Shown here piece by piece: positions 59,796 through 64,000 of a DNA stretch of 64,000 nt. The position numbers were made by a program, and so were the translations under genes. Each line of letters starts with the position of its first letter. Position 1 is the stretch's first letter. Origin of the DNA: Pseudorasbora parva (taxonomy: Eukaryota; Chordata; Actinopteri; Cypriniformes; Gobionidae); NCBI RefSeq assembly GCF_024679245.1, contig NC_090196.1, forward strand, positions 4,310,361-4,374,360, read 5' to 3'. The notes under the pieces were generated by a model. That model did no database searches, had not been told where the DNA came from, and saw nothing but the letters and a program-made list of their open reading frames with translations.

Positions 59796-60592
59796 CAAGG
59801 TAAATTTGGTTGATGCCAAAAAAAGATTTAAATGGGGATTTAGTCTTTTTAAATGTGGTGAAATTACACTTCTTTTGATTAACAGATTCTCTAATATTGT
59901 ATGCAAGTGATGTGTTCTATTTTTCCTGGATAACTGTAAAAGGATATCCATCTCTGATCACACTACAGACACCGGAACATAAAACGCAAATGATATTCAG
60001 CAACACAGATCATATCTGGATATGAAAGGCATGTTTATGGCAGGTGTAAGGGGGGCCACAGTGCATGTATTATAATGTACAGCTTCAAAACTAAAAACCT
60101 CAATCAAACAAAATAGACTTTTATTGTGCCAAGTATTGAAATCTACTATACGAAGCCAAAAATTCAAAACGTAGTGTGTGAAGTTATCTTTAGATACAGA
60201 TTTTAAAACAACTTAGTCACTTGATAAAGGGTAAATAAAGAAAAACAAACATATTATCAGTAATACTGATTTGTACCGTATGGAACGGACCTGTGGAATG
60301 TTGTCCAACCTTGTTATTAACATAATAAAACAAAAATAAACAGGCACTGAAAAACGAGTGTAAGAAAAGTAGTAGTATATTACCATAGGAATAAAATGAA
60401 GGTATATGGCGAGCTTCTCTGTTAATTTTCTCAAGCCAACATGAGACAGAGTGACGCTCTTTCAACTACATGAAATCCCTACAAGTGTTACAAACAATAC
60501 AACATTCGTGATATTAAGTCCACCTGCCTTTGGAATAAATTTGGAAAGTTTTTGAAACAAACAGGAGTGTCTTCCCCGGTACCAGGGACAGG
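59796..60592 (-). other. Probable frs2 3' UTR
   Basis: AT-rich sequence directly downstream of the frs2 stop codon, without an obvious transposon until the foldback ending near 59795. A candidate polyadenylation signal lies at 60120-60125. The extent of the UTR is inferred. Confidence 0.4.
60120..60125 (-). promoter_or_regulatory. Candidate frs2 polyadenylation signal AATAAA
   Basis: AATAAA on the minus strand, about 470 nt past the frs2 stop. FRS2 messages often have long 3' UTRs, so other signals may be used. Confidence 0.3.
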
Positions 60593-61576
60593 TCACATGG
60601 GCAGATCAACACTGTTATGGCGCGTTTTCCTGGAGGTACCATCGTAACGGGGCAGTGCTTTCTGGAGGCTTGACATGGCAGCCGTGCGCTCCACGTCTAT
60701 GACTGCATAGAGCTCTGTCCTGCGGGTGGGCGTCTGGGGCAGAGGTGAAGTGGGGGTCTTTGGGGTCTGAGGGTTGCTAGAGTTCTCCGTCTCAGTCTCC
60801 ACCTCGATGTAGTTCAGTCTGTGGGACTCTAAACAGGGGCGGCGGAAATCAAAGTTAAAGAAGGTCGGTGCGGAGCGGTCCCGCCAGCGGGCCGACTCTA
60901 CCTTGTTAGCACTGAGGGGGGCGGTCACATTCTCCGTGTTGATGTAGTAGTGAGTGGGGTCGGGGCTGTACTGCCGGTGGTTGTGGAAACCGTTGATGGG
61001 ATGCGACTGAAGCTCTGCAACCTCTTCCCCGTCCTCATCTTCGGAGCCACCCTTTGGGTGTTCTCGCAAAGGAGGCAAGGCTGGGAGGTTCTCATAGTCC
61101 AGCAAAGCTGTTCTTCGCTGGGCCGAGTTGTTGACGTTGGCCTCAGGAGTGAGAGGCGGCGGCCGAGTCCGGCGCCGAGAGACCGAACCATTAAAGTTCT
61201 CTGGAATGATCGAGACTTCGGGAGCGACTTCCTCAGATCTGTCACTGTCAATCGCATCTGTGCTGCTTGTGTTTTTAGGGTGGCAAATAACACTCCCATT
61301 TGAGTTCTGGGCTGAGCTACTCGCCCCTCCCTCTGCCCCAGCACACGGCTGTTCTGACAAACTGGCCTCTCTCTGCCTCTGTCTCTGCACAGGGGTCGGG
61401 CCCAACACAAACCGAGCACCTTCAGGCTCCAGCTGCACTCGAGGACCAGGATCAGGGGCCTCTTGAGGGATGGTTTCCTCTCCATCAGGAAGCGAGACAT
61501 TCAGCACTGCAGGAACATCTGAAACACTTGGGCTGTGCTGCTCCAGCAGACCAGTGGTGTTCACATAGGTGTGTCC
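60593..61576 (-). CDS. frs2: frs2, FGF receptor substrate 2 (large terminal coding exon)
   Basis: FRS2 is a membrane-anchored docking adaptor that links FGF and Trk receptors to GRB2-SOS and SHP2. This 327-codon exon starts at CTCAG|GGACAC, and the preceding in-frame MSSVPSPQ is intron read-through. Visible motifs in order: HTYVNTTG (first GRB2 site), LEPEGARFVLGPTPVQ, NNSAQRRTALLDYENLPALP (GRB2 site), YINTENVTAP (GRB2 site), FNFDFRRP, LNYIEVE and ELYAVIDVE (SHP2 sites), PQTPKTPTSPLPQTPTRRTE (ERK phosphorylation cluster), and the C-terminus KTRHNSVDLPM. The YINTENVT site and the DLPM end fit FRS2 rather than FRS3. The tyrosine of the VYENING-type site is replaced (IPENFNG). The myristoylation and PTB exons are outside the window; which fish paralogue this is cannot be told. 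Confidence 0.93.
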   Translation of the reverse strand, partial: GHTYVNTTGLLEQHSPSVSDVPAVLNVSLPDGEETIPQEAPDPGPRVQLEPEGARFVLGPTPVQRQRQREASLSEQPCAGAEGGASSSAQNSNGSVICHPKNTSSTDAIDSDRSEEVAPEVSIIPENFNGSVSRRRTRPPPLTPEANVNNSAQRRTALLDYENLPALPPLREHPKGGSEDEDGEEVAELQSHPINGFHNHRQYSPDPTHYYINTENVTAPLSANKVESARWRDRSAPTFFNFDFRRPCLESHRLNYIEVETETENSSNPQTPKTPTSPLPQTPTRRTELYAVIDVERTAAMSSLQKALPRYDGTSRKTRHNSVDLPM

Positions 61577-61642
61577 CTGAGGAGACGGAACAGAAGACAT
61601 GCTTTAGTGACGACTGCATCTTTAGTGGCATGACATTTTTAA

Positions 61643-62022
61643 AGGAGCTGTATGTAAGAAATGTATTTCAATGAATCATAAAATGGCTCTGATATGTCAC
61701 TAGACATTAAGAAATCATGTTCATTTCAAATACTTCTATCACTGACAACAGTAGTCCGGTCAGGATATTGTCATTATAAAGTTGCTGTTTTTGATCAGCT
61801 GATGTTGATGTTGACATGTTGTGTTTTGGCCTGAAGCTCCGCCCTCCACCTATCACGAAGTCAGTAGTGTTTCGGGTTGCCAGATCTGCTCTAGTTAGCA
61901 CAGCTGAGCTACAAACGTTCCTGCTGATCCTGCAGCCAATCTGGGGGGGGGATACACCGCTCTACTGTCATCTGAAAGTGACTGCAGTACCAGTTTTGGC
62001 CACAATCTCACATACACTTCCT
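61643..62022. mobile_element. TTAA-flanked MITE in the frs2 intron
   Basis: AGGAGCTGTATGTAAGAAAT at the left and CTCACATACACTTCC(T) at the right are inverted copies; TTAA flanks at 61639-61642 and 62023-62026. Confidence 0.7.
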
Positions 62023-62258
62023 TTAATAAGAATAAATAGGGCAGGGCAATTTTTAAAATTTTCACATTTCATGTTTTTTTGTGCACGCACAAAAAAGCAA
62101 GTACAGAAGTGTGTTATCTTTTGCATCTTATGAATAATTATCATGCTTTAATATTTACATTGGTAAGGATTATAAGCACAGGCAATTGATAAACTTTAGT
62201 GACGATGCCACACTTGCACCATCTGGACAATGAAATCATGTGATCAGGCAGTCCTTAA

Positions 62259-63117
62259 AGGGTTAGTTCACCCAAAAATGAAAATTATTCAATGAATTAC
62301 TCACCCTCATGCCGTTGGACACCCGTAAGACTTTCGTTCACCCTTCAGAACACAAATGAAGATATTTTTGTTGAAAGCTGAGAAAGGCTTCAGAAACGCC
62401 TCCATTGGCATTCAGTCCATTCCCACTGACCCACTCACAAGACCCATTAAAGGCACTAAAGACGACATTACAAAGTCCATCTCACTACAGCGGCTGTACA
62501 ATCATTTTACCAAGCGACGAGAATAGTTTTTGTGCACAAAAAAAATCAAAATAACGACTTTATCCACCAAGTTATTGACGTGAACTCGACGCATGCGCGA
62601 GAATATGACGCAGCTCCACCGTTTGAATACATGACCCGGAAGAGGAGGAGCGCCGCTATCGCATGAGTTCACATCGAAGACCTACACGGAAGACAATAAT
62701 CTTGGCGGATAAAGTCAGTATTGTGATTTTTTTTTTTGTGCACAAAAAAATCTAAATAATGATCTGGAACTCATGCGATAGCGGCGCTCCTTCTCTTCCG
62801 GGTTATGTATTGAACGGTGGAGCTGCGTCATATTCTCGCGCATGCGTCGAGTTCACATCAATAACTTGGTGTTTAAAGTTGTTATTTTGATTTTTTTTGC
62901 GCACAATAACTATTCTCGTCGCATTGTAAAATTATTGTAGAGCCGCTGTAGCGAGATGAACTTTGTATCGATGCCTTTAGTGCCTTTATGGGTCTTGTGA
63001 TTGGGAATATACTGAATGCCAATGAAAAACAAAAATATCTTCATTTGTGTTCTGAAGATGAACGAAGGTCTTACGGGTGTCCAACGACATGAGGGAGAGT
63101 AATTAATGAAATAATTT
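62259..63117. mobile_element. Long palindromic foldback element in the frs2 intron
   Basis: Preceded by TTAA; the left arm begins AGGGTTAGTTCACCCAAAAA, CACCCTCATGCCGTTGGACA, and the right arm carries the inverse (TGTCCAACGACATGAGGG). The inner arms (GAACTCGACGCATGCGCGAG against CTCGCGCATGCGTCGAGTTC) are even better matched. The loop is short, around 62710-62750. The outer right end is truncated. Confidence 0.85.
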
Positions 63118-63125
63118 TCATTAAC

Positions 63126-64000
63126 TTTTTTCTTGAGGAGCACTTGTGCTCCTAATTTAAAAAAATTAGGAGCACAGTCAACAATTTAGGAGTACTTTCT
63201 AATCCATCAAACGCATTCCAATTATAACTTTCCCATTACAGGACGATATGTGTCCCTTTAAATTAATGTCCAGGGGCATTTTTACCATTATAAGAGCAAT
63301 GTTTTCTAATCTTATTAAATGTATGCATCATCTGTCAATTTCTTAAATTAAAATAGAAAAGTTGTTTTTAAAATCTTAATTTAAACAATAAATTCAGTTA
63401 GAACAATTTCTAACAGTTTCCAATCAAATGAGATATGCATCAAAAGATCCATTTTTGCACTGCAGAGCTCTATCTGAAGTGGGATTTAGATACATTTACA
63501 TGTGTAAATTATGTTGTATGAATGTTTAACATCTAAGGTTTTTTTTTTTTTGGAATTTAGAAATATGTTCAAAATAAACTTTAAAAGTTTAATAGTTTAA
63601 ATAAAAAGTCCATGCAAAGTATAAATATGAAAGTAAAACCGCAGTAGGTGACGGGAATTCATCCAGTCAATAGTTCAAAACACAGGTTAATTTGAATCGA
63701 ACCGCTTGGAGATGCGAATTAGTTCTGGACTGGTGTGGCTTTGATTTTCACTAAATACACAGTGTTGTGGCTAAAACGTTGTTACTTAATATCAACTTGT
63801 TTATTGGACTTTTGTACAAGATTAGTATCACATATGCAATCATACCAGTACTCGGACAGCAATTAAGCCGTGACTTTTGGCGCTCTGGCGCTTCATAAAC
63901 AGAACCGCATGCGTCTTGCGCAAGAACATTGCAGCCGGATCTACTTCTCTCCGTTTGTGTCTATAGCGAGTCGCGCAGATACTGTGCTAATCCGCAGCGG
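63126..64000. other. frs2 intron sequence with a small hAT-like end
   Basis: Starts with two short palindromes (AGGAGCACTTGTGCTCCT and CCTAATTTAAAAAAATTAGG), known from a dispersed fish repeat. The rest is AT-rich; no PTB-domain exon of frs2 was seen. Confidence 0.4.

Noticed and set aside
60925..61500. Alternative 191-codon frame overlapping frs2
   Set aside because: It is a shadow of the frs2 exon in another frame; only the FRS2 frame shows conserved motifs.
61577..61600. ATG at 61600 as the start of the frs2 frame
   Set aside because: The stretch MSSVPSPQ is followed by a consensus CTCAG acceptor, and vertebrate FRS2 homology begins right after it (HTYVNT). It is intron read-through.

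Overview
Eukaryotic genomic DNA from a teleost fish, most likely a cyprinid. Two spliced vertebrate genes on the minus strand sit in DNA built largely of fish-type DNA transposons (hAT, Tc1/mariner, TTAA-target elements), foldback elements, non-LTR retrotransposon pieces and long (TG)n/(TA)n microsatellites. The species call is an inference from the repeat spectrum.

Gene 1 is nup160, the Nup160 scaffold subunit of the Y-shaped (Nup107-160) nuclear pore complex. Nineteen exons were reconstructed, from the start codon at 47505 (exon 1) to a donor at 329 (exon 19). Together they give 2510 nt, about 836 codons of an open, phase-consistent reading frame. The remaining C-terminal exons lie left of the window. 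The 47 kb locus is large because introns 2 (14.3 kb) and 12 (13.8 kb), among others, are packed with nested transposons.

Gene 2, also on the minus strand, is the large terminal coding exon of an FGF-receptor substrate 2 gene (frs2; 60593-61576). The exons for its myristoylated N-terminus and PTB domain lie beyond the right edge.

Layout: 1-8059, nup160 exons 19-14 with hAT, Tc1 and TTAA elements between them; 8060-23490, exon 13 and the repeat-filled intron 12, including a hAT nest (15580-20059) with an RT-bearing LINE; 23491-27021, exons 12-5 around a Tc1/mariner copy; 27022-32371, TTAA and hAT elements, then exons 4 and 3; 32372-46686, intron 2, one of the deepest transposon nests; 46687-47505, exons 2 and 1; 47701-55150, two tandem copies of a 3-4 kb noncoding repeat full of microsatellites; 55230-58470, a decayed LINE interrupted by an intact Tc1/mariner transposon; 58474-59795, a foldback with a nested TTAA element; 59796-64000, the frs2 3' UTR, last exon and part of its upstream intron.

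The most notable pattern is a cohort of otherwise different elements flanked by TTAA with alignable termini. Two of them carry the same small protein motif and one carries a THAP-like zinc-finger remnant. This suggests one TTAA-targeting transposase lineage moved many nonautonomous elements here.
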